Shown here: piece after piece, positions 49,612-64,000 of the stretch | Numbering within the stretch: position 1 is the stretch's first letter | How the letters are laid out: each line of letters opens with the position of its first letter | From: Elusimicrobiota bacterium | Lineage (GTDB): Bacteria; Elusimicrobiota; Elusimicrobia; UBA1565; UBA9628 | Direction: 5' to 3' | Length of the DNA: 64,000 nucleotides | NCBI GenBank assembly: GCA_027452025.1 | Contig: DAIDHI010000035.1 | Span: forward strand, 104,262 to 168,261 | The notes under the pieces: generated by a model | Seen by the model: only the letters and a program-made list of their open reading frames with translations | The model's database searches: none | What the model was told of the DNA's origin: nothing | Translations under genes and position numbers: made by a program

Positions 49612-50402
49612 CGCGGGCCGCGATGAGCCGGAGCACGGAGCGGTCCGTGTTGGCGCGCAGCCTTCTGCTGCAGTCGTGCTGGAACCAGGAGCGCATGCAG
49701 AATCTCGGCTTTTGCCTGGCGATCGAGCCGTGGCTGCGCCGGCTCTACAGCGGCAAGCGGGAACGCCTGGAGGCCCTCTCGCGGCACCAGGCGTATTTCA
49801 ACACGAACCCCTATATGGCGCCTCTGACGCTGGGGATGGTCTGCGCGCTGGAGCGCGAGGCCGCGGGCGCCGCCGGCGAGGAGCGACAGGCCCGCTTTCG
49901 CCGCATCGCCGCGCTCAAGGTGGCGGCCGGCGGCGCGTTGGCCGGCATCGGCGACGCTCTTTTTTGGGGCGCTCTGCGGCCCGCCTGCGCGGCGGCCGCG
50001 AGCCTGACGGGCCTGGTTCTCTGGCGCTTCGGCGCGCGCGCCGCCCCCTTCGCGATGGCGGCCGTTTACCTCCTTTTCTTCAACGCCGCGACGGCGGCGA
50101 CGCGCTGCCGCGGGCTGCGGCTGGGCTTGGAGTGGGGCGAGGACATCGCGGCGCGCATGAAGGCCCTGCCCTGGCAAGGATGGATCCGCAAGACTCGCCG
50201 CGCGGGCGGGATGCTGGCCGGGGCGCTGCTGGCCGCGGCGCTTCTCTGGGCGCCGGCGCGTCTTCGTCTCGAAGGGATGGCGGGTTTTTTGGCCTACACC
50301 ATCGCGGCGCGCGTGACCGGCGCCGCGGCCTCTCCGGCGCGCTTCTACGCCGCGTGCTGCGCCCTCGGCGGCCTGGCCGCGCTGGCGGGGTGGTGGCGAT
50401 GA
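49608..50402 (+). CDS. PTS mannose-family EIID
   Basis: SLLLQSCWNQERMQNLGFCLAIEPWL, YFNTNPYMAPLTLGM; GTGA overlap. Confidence 0.85.
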   Translation: MTRAAMSRSTERSVLARSLLLQSCWNQERMQNLGFCLAIEPWLRRLYSGKRERLEALSRHQAYFNTNPYMAPLTLGMVCALEREAAGAAGEERQARFRRIAALKVAAGGALAGIGDALFWGALRPACAAAASLTGLVLWRFGARAAPFAMAAVYLLFFNAATAATRCRGLRLGLEWGEDIAARMKALPWQGWIRKTRRAGGMLAGALLAAALLWAPARLRLEGMAGFLAYTIAARVTGAAASPARFYAACCALGGLAALAGWWR

Positions 50403-50665
50403 CCGAAAAGGAGTTCACCATCCTCAACCGGCTCGGCCTCCACGCGCGGCCCGCGGCGATGTTCGTGCACGAAGCGGGCCGCTTCCGCAGCACGATCCTG
50501 GTCAACAAAGACGGCCTTGAGATCAACGGCAAGAGCGTCATGGGACTGATGCTGCTGGCCGCGGAATGCGGCGCGAAGCTGCGCGTGAAAGCCGACGGGC
50601 CCGACGAGGACCAGGCCGTCGAGGCCCTGGGGCGGCTCATCGCGCGGAGGTTCGACGAGGAATGA
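50399..50665 (+). CDS. ptsH: Phosphocarrier HPr
   Basis: LNRLGLHARPAAMF (His site), INGKSVMGLMLLAA (Ser regulatory site). Confidence 0.93.
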   Translation: MTEKEFTILNRLGLHARPAAMFVHEAGRFRSTILVNKDGLEINGKSVMGLMLLAAECGAKLRVKADGPDEDQAVEALGRLIARRFDEE

Positions 50666-52385
50666 TCGTCATCAAGGGCATCGCGGCCAGCCCGGGCATC
50701 GCCATCGGGAAGGCGTACGTCCTGGAAGACGAGGAGATCGTCGTCAACCGCATCGAGCTCCCGCGCGAGCTCCTGCGCGCCGAGGTGGCGCGCTTCAAGA
50801 ACGCCCAGAAAGCCACCCATCGCGATCTCGACGCCGCCGAGGCCAAGGTGCTCAAGGTCCTGGGCCGCCAGCACGCCAAGCTCATCGACGCTCACCGCCT
50901 GATCCTGCGCGACACGCTCATCACCCGCGAGGTGCCCGAACGCATCATCCGCGAAGGCGTCAACGCCGAATTCGCGCTCTCCGAGGCCCTGGAGGCCGTC
51001 AACCAGCAGTTCGAGAAGATGGAGGACGAGTTCTTCCGCGAGCGCCGGCACGATCTCTTCGACGTGGGCAAGCGCCTCTTGTCCCATCTGCTCAAGCAGA
51101 GCAAGAAGAGCCTCTCCGATATCAAGGAGGACTGCGTGCTCATCGCTCGCAACCTCTTGCCGTCGGATACGCTCAGCCTCCACGAGACGAAGATCCTGGG
51201 CTTCGCCACCGACCTGGGAGGCAAGACCAGCCATACGGCGATCCTCGCTCAGAGCCTGGAGATTCCGGCCGTGGTCGGGCTTTCCGACATCAGCCGCAGG
51301 GTCAAGACCGGCGACGCGATCATCCTCGACGGCGACCAGGGGATGGTGATCATCAATCCCGGGCCGGAAACGGTGTCAAAATACCAGCGCGTTCAGCAGA
51401 AAGCCATGCAGGACGAGCGGGCGCTGGAGACGCTGCGCGGGCTGCCCACCGTCACGCTCGACGGGCGCAGTTTCCGGCTCGACGCCAACCTGGACTCGCC
51501 CGAGGAGCTCAAGACCATCGTCGCCCTGCAAGCCGACGGCGTCGGGCTCTTCCGCACCGAATATCTGTTCCTCAACCGCAACATGCCTCCCTCCGAGGAG
51601 GAGCAATCGAAAGCGTACCTATCGGTCGTCAAGGCGATGGAGCCCAAGCCCGTCGTCATCCGCACGGCCGACATCGGCGGCGACCGGCTCTCCCAGCTCG
51701 GCATCGAGGGACCAAAAAGCGAGACCAATCCCTTCATGGGCCTGCGCGGGGTGCGGCTGTTTTTGCGTCACAGCGATCTCTTCAAGACGCAGCTTCGCGC
51801 CATCGTGCGCGCCGGCCTCAAGGGCCGCGCCTGCGTGCTCATCCCGATGGTGTCCTCCATCGGAGAGATCCTGGGAGTCAAGCGGCTGCTGGCGCAGGCG
51901 CAGGCGGAACTGCAGGCGGAGGGCCAGCCCGTCCCGGAGAAGCTCGAGCTCGGCATCATGGTGGAGATACCTTCGGCCGCGATGATGCTCGACCAATTCC
52001 TGCCGCTCATCGACTTCATCTCGATCGGCACCAACGACTTGATCCAATACATCCTCGCCGTCGACCGCATCAACGAGCACGTCACGCACCTCTACGACCC
52101 GTTTCACCCCGCCGTCATCCGCATCCTCGACCAGGTCGTGCAGACGGCCCATAAGAAGAACAAGTGGGTCAGCGTGTGCGGCGAGATGACGTCCGATCCC
52201 CACGCCGTGCCGCTGCTCGTCGGCCTGGGCGTCGACAGCCTGTCGGTCTCTCCGAGGATGTATCTGCGCATCAAGCAGGCCGTCCGCGGCCTGCGCTTCG
52301 CCAATCTTCAGAAGCTGATCCCGCGCGCCTTGGCCGCCGCGGATTCCGACCAGATCAAGAAGCTCCTGGCGGACCAAGGATTGTG

Positions 52386-52386
<1 letters not shown>
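50662..52386 (+). CDS. ptsI: PTS enzyme I
   Basis: GIAASPGIAIGKA, LGGKTSHTAILAQSLEIPAVVG, EYLFLNRNMPPSEEEQ, GTNDLIQYILAVDR; ATG at 50662. Confidence 0.95.
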
Positions 52387-54193
<1,807 letters not shown>

Positions 54194-54194
<1 letters not shown>

Positions 54195-55213
54195 TGGAAG
54201 AACGTCTGTTTTTCATAGGGCTGGCGATGGGGGCTTACACCTGGATCAGCTACCGCTTCAGGGAGAGGAAGACCTTGAACACGCCCCTCAAGGCCGCCCT
54301 GTGGCACGCGTTGTTTTGCGCGATGGCCGCGTTTTCGGTGACGATCGTCGTCGTCCTCTCGATGGAGACGCGCTCCTCATTTATCCCGGTCGGCTCCGGA
54401 GATCTCGGGTCGAGCGAGCTGGTCCCGGCGTTCATCATGGCGCTGGCCGCGGCCGTCGTCGGGCTTTGGCGCGGCCGCAGCGAAGCCGCCAAGCCGACCA
54501 GGCGCGAGTATTTCCTGGGCGAGGACTCCGAGTGGTCGGAGACGGTGTTCTCGGCCGTCATCTTGGCCTCCGTGCTCATGTATTTCGTCATCCAGGCGTT
54601 CAAGATCCCCTCGGGGTCCATGGAGAACACTCTGCTCATCGGCGACCATCTGTTCGTAAACAAGTTCATCTACGGCCTGCGCGTGCCTTTCTCCGGCAAG
54701 AGGGTGCTCCCGCTGCGGCCGGTCGAGCGCGGCGACATCGTCGTCTTCGAATTCCCCGACTCGGACTCGCGCGATCTGCACTGCGGCGCCGTGCAGGCGG
54801 GCAAGGACTTCATCAAGCGCGTCATCGGCATCCCGGGGGACCGCGTGCAGGTCTCGGCGGGGCACGTTTTCCTCAACGGAAAGGAGCTCGTCGACGAGCC
54901 TTACGCCCAGTACCTCGACGGGCCCAACCGGCAGCCGGAATCCGTGGTGGCCACGCAGTTGACGCCGCAGCAATACCAGACGCTCTGGCAGACCCACCAG
55001 CTCGACCACACCCTGCAGGAGATCGAGCGCGACTACTTCGGGCCGGTCACGGTGCCGCCCGACTCCTATTTCGCGATGGGCGACAACCGGGACCGTTCCT
55101 GCGACTCGCGCTATTGGGGTCCGGTCGAGCGCAGGTACTTGAAGGGCAGGGCCTGGTTCATCTACTGGCCGCCTTCGCGCATGCGGCTGCTCAAGACGCC
55201 GGTCGTGCAGTAG
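54194..55213 (+). CDS. lepB: Signal peptidase I
   Basis: IPSGSMENTLLIGDHLFVNKF, DFIKRVIGIPGD, YFAMGDNRDRSCDSRYWG. Confidence 0.93.
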
Positions 55214-55219
55214 GCGCGC

Positions 55220-55507
55220 TCAGCGGATCAGCGACAGCAGGCGGGCGGCTTCGTCGCCCCAGGAGTTGCGCGCGTCGCGCACGTCGCGGTTGGAGATGGC
55301 CTTGGGATCTCGCAAGGCTTGGTCCAGTCGCGCGACGGAGGCGACCTTCTCCCGCGGCCCTTCGGGCGGCTTGACCGTCGCGGCCGGCGGCGCCGGGCGA
55401 AGGCTGAGGAGCGCGAACCGCAGGGGCGCCGCCGTCCAGGCCGACCAAAAGAACGCGGCTGCCGCGAGCAGGACGGGGACTTTGGCGTGTCGAGCGGGGA
55501 TGCGCAT
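55220..55507 (-). CDS. Hypothetical small membrane/secreted protein
   Basis: ATG at 55507 with AGGAGG upstream. Confidence 0.5.
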   Translation of the reverse strand: MRIPARHAKVPVLLAAAAFFWSAWTAAPLRFALLSLRPAPPAATVKPPEGPREKVASVARLDQALRDPKAISNRDVRDARNSWGDEAARLLSLIR

Positions 55508-55604
55508 GGGGCCTCCTGAAGTCTTCGGCAGTTTAGGCCCGGTCCCCGACGATGTCAAGACCCAGGACGTTGAGCGCCCCGACCAAATGCGATAAACTGC
55601 CGGC

Positions 55605-56293
55605 ATGCCCGCCGCCACTATCCTGGTCGTCGACGACGATGCGGCCGTCGTCGAGCTGATTTCCCAGGTGCTCGAGGAGCAAGGCTTCGCGGTCGAGACG
55701 GCCGGTTCGCTTTTCCGAGCGGAAGGCGCGTTTCGCCGCGTCTGGCCGCAGCTGGTCATCCTGGACCGGCAGCTGCCCGACGGGGACGGCCTGCGTTTTT
55801 GCGAGACGCTGCGCAAGGATCCGCGCTCTCAGGGCGTTCCCATCCTCTTCTTGAGCGCGGCGCTCAAGGGAGTCGGCGACCGCGTGCAGGGCCTCGACGC
55901 CGGCGGAGACGACTATCTCGTCAAGCCCTTCAAGGCCGAGGAGCTGCTGGCTCGCGTGCGCTCGCTGCTGCGCCGCGCGAAGCTTCCGGCGCCCCTCAGG
56001 CCGGTCATCAAGGCGGGCGCCATCGTCGTCGACCTCGATGCGCACAAGGTGTTCCTGGACGACTCCGAAGTCGCGCTTTAGCCCAAGGAATACTATCTGC
56101 TTTGCGCGCTGGCAGGCAGCCCCGGGAAGGTCTTCTCGCGCGAGGCCTTGCTTCAGCTGGTCTGGGGCCCCGGCCAGGAGCTCGACCGCACGCCGAAGGT
56201 CGTCGACGTGACGATCAGCAACCTCAAAAAAAGCTCGGGCGCGCCGGAGCGGCGATCGTCACCGTGCGCGGCCGCCCGGGCAGGAGCCGGTGA
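55605..56293 (+). pseudogene. OmpR-type response regulator interrupted by in-frame TAG and an A7 frameshift
   Basis: Intact REC domain; winged-helix sequence continues in frame past TAG (PKEYYLLCALAGSPGKVFSREALLQLVWGPG...VDVTISNLK), then needs a -1 shift at A7 (56226-56232) to give KKLGRAGAAIVTVRGR. Confidence 0.75.
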
Positions 56294-56535
56294 TCCGCGC
56301 CGAGATAGGGCTGGTCGATACCGTCGACGTGACGATCTTCGACGTGAGCGGCCGGGTGGTGCACAGCGGCAGCATGCCCGGCGCGACGGCGACCGGCATC
56401 CTCGACGGGAACTACTACTACGACTACCCGTGGCCGGGACCCAAGGCCAGCGGCGTCTACTTCGCCGTCATCCACGGCAAGGCCGCGGACGGCACGCTGG
56501 TCAAGGCGCGCGTGAAGTTCGCCGTGGTGCGCTAA
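56290..56535 (+). pseudogene. Orphan C-terminal FlgD-Ig-like/sorting-type domain fragment of a surface protein
   Basis: VDVTIFDVSGRVVHSG...YDYPWPGPKASGVYFAVIHGKAADGTLVKARVKFAVVR with no upstream protein body. Confidence 0.55.
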
Positions 56536-56597
56536 GAGACCGTCGGCCGCCGGAGCGGCGGAAGCTGGCTACGCGATCCTATCGCGGCGGGACCTGC

Positions 56598-57140
56598 TCA
56601 GTGGCTGTTGCCGTAGGTGCTGAGGAACCAGGGAGAGTTCGGTGTGATGGCGTTGGCTCCCGAGGCCGCGGGCGCTTGATCGGCGCCCGGGGCTTTGTCC
56701 GGCGGAGCCACGAAAGCTCCCGGCGCGTTGGTCAGCGGGCGGGCGAACGCATTGTTGATGGCGATAGGCTTTTGCCAATGGGCGAAAGAGGGAGCGTGGA
56801 AGTCGCCCGGAGACTCGACTAGGCCGTTGGTGTTGCTCCCGATCGCGGCCCCGGAGGCGAAGTTCCCTTGCAGCTGGCCGCGAGGAGTGGCGAACATCGC
56901 CCGCGGCGCCGCGAAGCCGGACCCGCGCGAGACGACCGGAGAACCGACCGCGCGCGGAGCGCCCAGGGAACGGAACACGGTCGCGTGCCCGCCTCCTCCC
57001 GGGGCGGCGACCGGGCCGGGCACCGCGTGCCATCCGCCGAGAGGGCTATAGACGCGGACCGAGCCGTGTCCCTTCGCCGCCGCGCCGGCGGCCAGCGCCG
57101 CCGTCAGCAGGAACGCCGCGATTCCAGGCAGAGTCTTCAT
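56598..57140 (-). CDS. Hypothetical secreted Gly/Ala/Pro-rich protein
   Basis: ATG at 57140; signal peptide MKTLPGIAAFLLTAALAAGAAA; the 984-aa listed ORF is an antisense extension. Confidence 0.55.
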   Translation of the reverse strand: MKTLPGIAAFLLTAALAAGAAAKGHGSVRVYSPLGGWHAVPGPVAAPGGGGHATVFRSLGAPRAVGSPVVSRGSGFAAPRAMFATPRGQLQGNFASGAAIGSNTNGLVESPGDFHAPSFAHWQKPIAINNAFARPLTNAPGAFVAPPDKAPGADQAPAASGANAITPNSPWFLSTYGNSH

Positions 57141-57286
57141 GGCTCCTCCGTTGCCGCCTTCCTTATCGAGGATAGCCCCGGTTGCCGCCGTTGTCGAGGC
57201 CCGGGTCGGGGAGCGCCGGTAAAAAGGCGGCAAAAGGCCGGAGATTGGTCTTGTTTCGGACAAAAAATGTAAAATGAAAACTGACC

Positions 57287-57316
57287 TTGATTCGGCGACG
57301 AATCGAGGCATACTAT
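57287..57316 (+). promoter_or_regulatory. Sigma70-like promoter upstream of clpC
   Basis: TTGATT - 18 nt - TACTAT. Confidence 0.5.
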
Positions 57317-57377
57317 TATTAAAGAGCGCCCGGGCCGGGTTTCTCGACGAGAACGCGGCCGGGCCGGAGAATAAAAC

Positions 57378-59861
<2,484 letters not shown>

Positions 59862-59885
59862 TCGCGACGCGATAAGCTGAAATAG

Positions 59886-59945
59886 GGGCCCGCCGGCCGC
59901 GCAGCCGTAACAAAACGGCTATTGCGAACCGGCGGGCCCTCTGTT
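59886..59945 (+). terminator. Two-tier nested hairpin terminator
   Basis: Outer stem GGGCCCGCCGG/CCGGCGGGCCC, inner stem AGCCGT/ACGGCT, followed by TCTGTT. Confidence 0.65.
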
Positions 59946-59977
59946 ATAGTAGGGAAGTCTCTCGACGACAAATCGCC

Positions 59978-61051
59978 ATGGACCGCGTCAAGCCGAGCTC
60001 GAAGCCCCGCGTCGACCGCACCGACATCATGCTGCTCTGCGCCCTGGGCGTCGTCGTCGCCTCTTACACGCTCGGCTATCGCCTGGATTGGAGCCAGCTC
60101 GACGTTCCCCAGCCCGCCGAGGAGACCGTGGCGGCTCCCGAAGCCGAGCCCGCGGCGGCGGCGCCAGGGGCCGTCAAGCCGGGCGCTCCGGCGCCTGCCC
60201 CCGACGCGGCGCAGAAGCAGTGGGACGAGATGACGGATCAGCTCTCTCGCGCGGCCGCCCGCTATCCCGGGCGCGTCGCCATCGACTTGGTCGACCTAAA
60301 GACCGGGCGTGATTGGACCTACCATCCCGACGATCTCTTCCCGGCGGCGAGCCTCATCAAAGTGCCGGTCATGATCTCCGTATTTTCCAAGATCCACGAC
60401 GGGCAGATGACCCTGCACGACATCCTCACGATGCGGCGGCACAACCGCATGGGCGGCTCGGGCTCTCTCAAGTGGCAGCCGGACGGCTCCAAATTCACCG
60501 TCGAGGAGCTGATGCAGCACCTCATCCGCGAGTCGGACAACACCGCCGACAACATGCTCATCGAAGACGTGGGCATGGGCTATATCCAGCAGCTCTTCCC
60601 TAAAATTGGGCTCCTTTATACGGGCATCTATCCCGAGGGCATGAGCCTGCGCAGCGGCCACGTGGCGCACGAGAATTACACCACGGCCCGCGAGATCACG
60701 ATGCTCATGACGAAGATTTACAAAGGGGAGATGATCGACAAGGAGTCGAGCCAGCTCATGCTCGAGCTGCTCAAGCTGCCGCGCCCGGCCTCGCGGCTGG
60801 CCAAGGGCCTGCCGGCGGGCTGGGAGATCGCCCATAAGACGGGCCTCGAGCGCCGCGCCTGCCACGATGCGGCCATCTTCTTCACGCCCCACGGCGACTA
60901 CGCCCTGACGGTGCTGACCGGCCAGGACGACAGCTACGCCATGGCCAAGAATTTCATCACGCGCCTCGGCCACATCACCTTCCGCCATTACGGCGGCTAT
61001 CCGCGCTATTACGCCTCGCGCCGCCGCTGGCGCCGCTTCGCGCTGAGGTGA
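59978..61051 (+). CDS. Membrane-anchored class A beta-lactamase-like serine hydrolase
   Basis: SLIK (SxxK), SDN (ESDNTADNML), KTG (AHKTGLERR); N-terminal TM. Confidence 0.8.
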   Translation: MDRVKPSSKPRVDRTDIMLLCALGVVVASYTLGYRLDWSQLDVPQPAEETVAAPEAEPAAAAPGAVKPGAPAPAPDAAQKQWDEMTDQLSRAAARYPGRVAIDLVDLKTGRDWTYHPDDLFPAASLIKVPVMISVFSKIHDGQMTLHDILTMRRHNRMGGSGSLKWQPDGSKFTVEELMQHLIRESDNTADNMLIEDVGMGYIQQLFPKIGLLYTGIYPEGMSLRSGHVAHENYTTAREITMLMTKIYKGEMIDKESSQLMLELLKLPRPASRLAKGLPAGWEIAHKTGLERRACHDAAIFFTPHGDYALTVLTGQDDSYAMAKNFITRLGHITFRHYGGYPRYYASRRRWRRFALR

Positions 61052-61572
61052 GCGCTCGCGCGGTCCTATTGCTGGCGGCCTTAATGGCCGCCTTTCGCGG
61101 CCCGGTCCGCGCCCAAGACGACATCCCGCGCCTCGAACGCAAGCTCGGCGGCCTGCGCCTGGGCGAGCGCCTGTCGGCCGTTGAGCGGCTCTACCCTCCG
61201 GTCGGGAAGTGGCCCTCCTATGTGGAACCAAAACATGGGGTCGTTCGTATACATATTGAGCGGGACGACGCCCGGAGGTTCCCGGCGGGGGTCCGGACGA
61301 TATGGCTGGGGGTCAAGCACAAGAAACTCGTGGACATCCAGCTGATCTACGATCTGGACTATACCCGGCAAAAGCCGGTCGCCGCGCTGGTGGACGATCT
61401 CTCGCTCATCTATGGACCGCCGCATCGAAACGAGTCCAAGTTCTGGTGGGTCGACGGCAAGACGGTGATACGGGTGTTTTACGCGGACGTCCCGGTGGAG
61501 ACGGGCGGCGTTCGGGCCGTCCAGCTCAACACCTCGGAGCAGGTCATTGACGCCGACCTGTTCAGGGACTAA
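61048..61572 (+). CDS. Hypothetical secreted protein
   Basis: GTG start overlapping the upstream gene; signal peptide. Confidence 0.55.
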   Translation: MSARAVLLLAALMAAFRGPVRAQDDIPRLERKLGGLRLGERLSAVERLYPPVGKWPSYVEPKHGVVRIHIERDDARRFPAGVRTIWLGVKHKKLVDIQLIYDLDYTRQKPVAALVDDLSLIYGPPHRNESKFWWVDGKTVIRVFYADVPVETGGVRAVQLNTSEQVIDADLFRD

Positions 61573-61583
61573 ACTGCCTTGTT

Positions 61584-61597
61584 CGAACATCCGTTCG
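61584..61597. promoter_or_regulatory. LexA/DinR-type SOS box
   Basis: CGAACATCCGTTCG, exact GAAC-N4-GTTC match, upstream of recA. Confidence 0.75.
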
Positions 61598-61684
61598 AAT
61601 TTACTGGACTTGACGGCGGCGTGTTGATAGAATGTTGTCCTCTCCGGGGCCAAAGCCGCGGCTGAGGGGGAGAATCATAAAACC

Positions 61685-62776
<1,092 letters not shown>

Positions 62777-62784
62777 CTTAGAAG

Positions 62785-63678
62785 ACGCATACGAGCCAGC
62801 CCCTTCTCGACGAGTACAGGAAGCACCTGACTCTCGAGAGGGGGCTGTCTCTTAACACCTGCCAGGCCTACCTTTCCGACCTCGAGCAGCTCTTCGCCTA
62901 TCTCGAGAAGCGCGGCGTGCCGCCGCTGTCGGCCAAGCGAGAGCACCTCGACGACTTCCTGTGGGACCTGCGCTCGGAAAAAGGCCTGGAGCCGGCCAGT
63001 TTGTTTCGCAAGACGGAGGCCCTGCGCTCCTTCTACTCCTTTCAGGCCGCGGAGCGCCGCGTCGAAGAAAGCCCGGCCGAGACCTTGCGTCCCCCTCGCT
63101 TGGCGCAGAAGCTGCCGCGCGCGCTGTCTTTGGCCGACATGGAGCGGCTCTTTCGCGTGCCCTCGGCCGGGTCCTTCGAGCGGGCGCGCACGCGCGTGAT
63201 GCTCGAGCTGCTTTACGCGACCGGCATGCGCGTGAGCGAACTCCTCTCGCTCAAGAGCGACGCCGTCAACCTCGAGGACCGCTGGGTGCGGGTCTTTGGC
63301 AAGCGCGCCAAGGAGCGGCTCATCCCCCTGCACGCCGCCGCCGTCTCTCTGCTCAAGCAGTATCTCGTCCTGCGCGAGGCGAAATTCAAGGACCGCTGCG
63401 AGCCGTTCCTTTTCGTCGGCCGCGCCGGCAGGAAGCTCTCGCGCGTGCAGTTCTGGCGGCTTTTGCGAGCCTACGGCAAGGAGGCGGGCGTCGACACGCC
63501 GCTCCATCCCCACCTCTTGCGCCACACCTTCGCCACGCACCTGCTGCAAAACGGCGCCGACCTGCGCTCTCTGCAGGAGATGTTGGGGCATGCCAGCCTC
63601 TCCACGACTCAAATTTACACGCACCTCGACCGCTCGGCGCTGAAGGCTTCGCACCGGAGGTTCCACCCCCGCGGATGA
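62785..63678 (+). CDS. Tyrosine recombinase XerC/XerD-like (start codon unclear)
   Basis: MLELLYATGMRVSELLSL, HPHLLRHTFATHLLQNGADLRSLQEMLGHASLSTTQIYTH; homologous N-terminus extends upstream of GTG 62917. Confidence 0.88.
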   Translation, partial: THTSQPLLDEYRKHLTLERGLSLNTCQAYLSDLEQLFAYLEKRGVPPLSAKREHLDDFLWDLRSEKGLEPASLFRKTEALRSFYSFQAAERRVEESPAETLRPPRLAQKLPRALSLADMERLFRVPSAGSFERARTRVMLELLYATGMRVSELLSLKSDAVNLEDRWVRVFGKRAKERLIPLHAAAVSLLKQYLVLREAKFKDRCEPFLFVGRAGRKLSRVQFWRLLRAYGKEAGVDTPLHPHLLRHTFATHLLQNGADLRSLQEMLGHASLSTTQIYTHLDRSALKASHRRFHPRG

Positions 63679-64000
63679 AGGCGCTGCTCGTCGCCGTCCT
63701 GCTCTTGCTGGCGCCGGCCGCTCGCGCGGTCTCGACCGAACCGGCGGCCAGCGCTGACGACGTTAAGCTCGTCGAGCTGTTTTTAAAAATACCCACGGCC
63801 CAGTTGCCGCCCGAGGCCGTGCCGCATTTCCTGCAGATCGACCCGGACAGCCTGCCCAAGAAGCTGCGCCAGCGTTACGAGGCGAAAAGGCTCGAGCTCT
63901 ACACTCTCAAGCAGATCGCCGATGGAAAGAAGAAAGGCTCTATCCGGACTCCCGACAAGGACTGCGCCGCGCCCAAAGAGACGCAGGGCCAGGAGCTGAC
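63675..64000 (+). CDS. Hypothetical secreted protein (truncated by window end)
   Basis: MKALLVAVLLLLAPAARAVSTEP...; ATGA overlap with xer. Confidence 0.55.
   Translation, partial: MKALLVAVLLLLAPAARAVSTEPAASADDVKLVELFLKIPTAQLPPEAVPHFLQIDPDSLPKKLRQRYEAKRLELYTLKQIADGKKKGSIRTPDKDCAAPKETQGQEL

Overview
High-GC bacterial chromosome segment around the replication origin (dnaA, dnaN, DUF721, gyrB, gyrA, parAB). Gene content is loosely Elusimicrobiota-like, but that placement is a low-confidence inference. Most of the window is housekeeping: an HprK/RapZ/mannose-type PTS operon, lepA, lepB, clpC, recA, xer, serS, asd and tatD. The standout is about 14 kb (2872-16703) that reads as an undescribed lipo-RiPP system. 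A minus-strand operon encodes HlyD, a C39-peptidase ABC exporter, a second NHLP-type ABC exporter, TolC, a precursor with two tandem NHLP leader domains and a 60-aa core, a tandem-GNAT acyltransferase, and a compact class II lanthipeptide synthetase with a CCG-type cyclase motif. A divergent plus-strand operon encodes FabG, a ketosynthase that has lost its active-site Cys (chain-length-factor-like), an ACP and an intact ketosynthase. Together these suggest an acylated lanthipeptide whose acyl chain is made by a dedicated type II FAS/PKS-like cassette. Other points of interest: a polyamine-type island (deoxyhypusine-synthase-like, HDAC-like deacetylase, ureohydrolase, GS-like), a secreted HAD protein with a lost nucleophile, a REC-GspE fusion ATPase, a parS-like palindrome directly upstream of the parA start codon, a Gram-positive-type LexA box upstream of recA, and a decayed response regulator joined to an orphan surface-protein tail. 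All calls come from reading the sequence and supplied translations; no searches were run.
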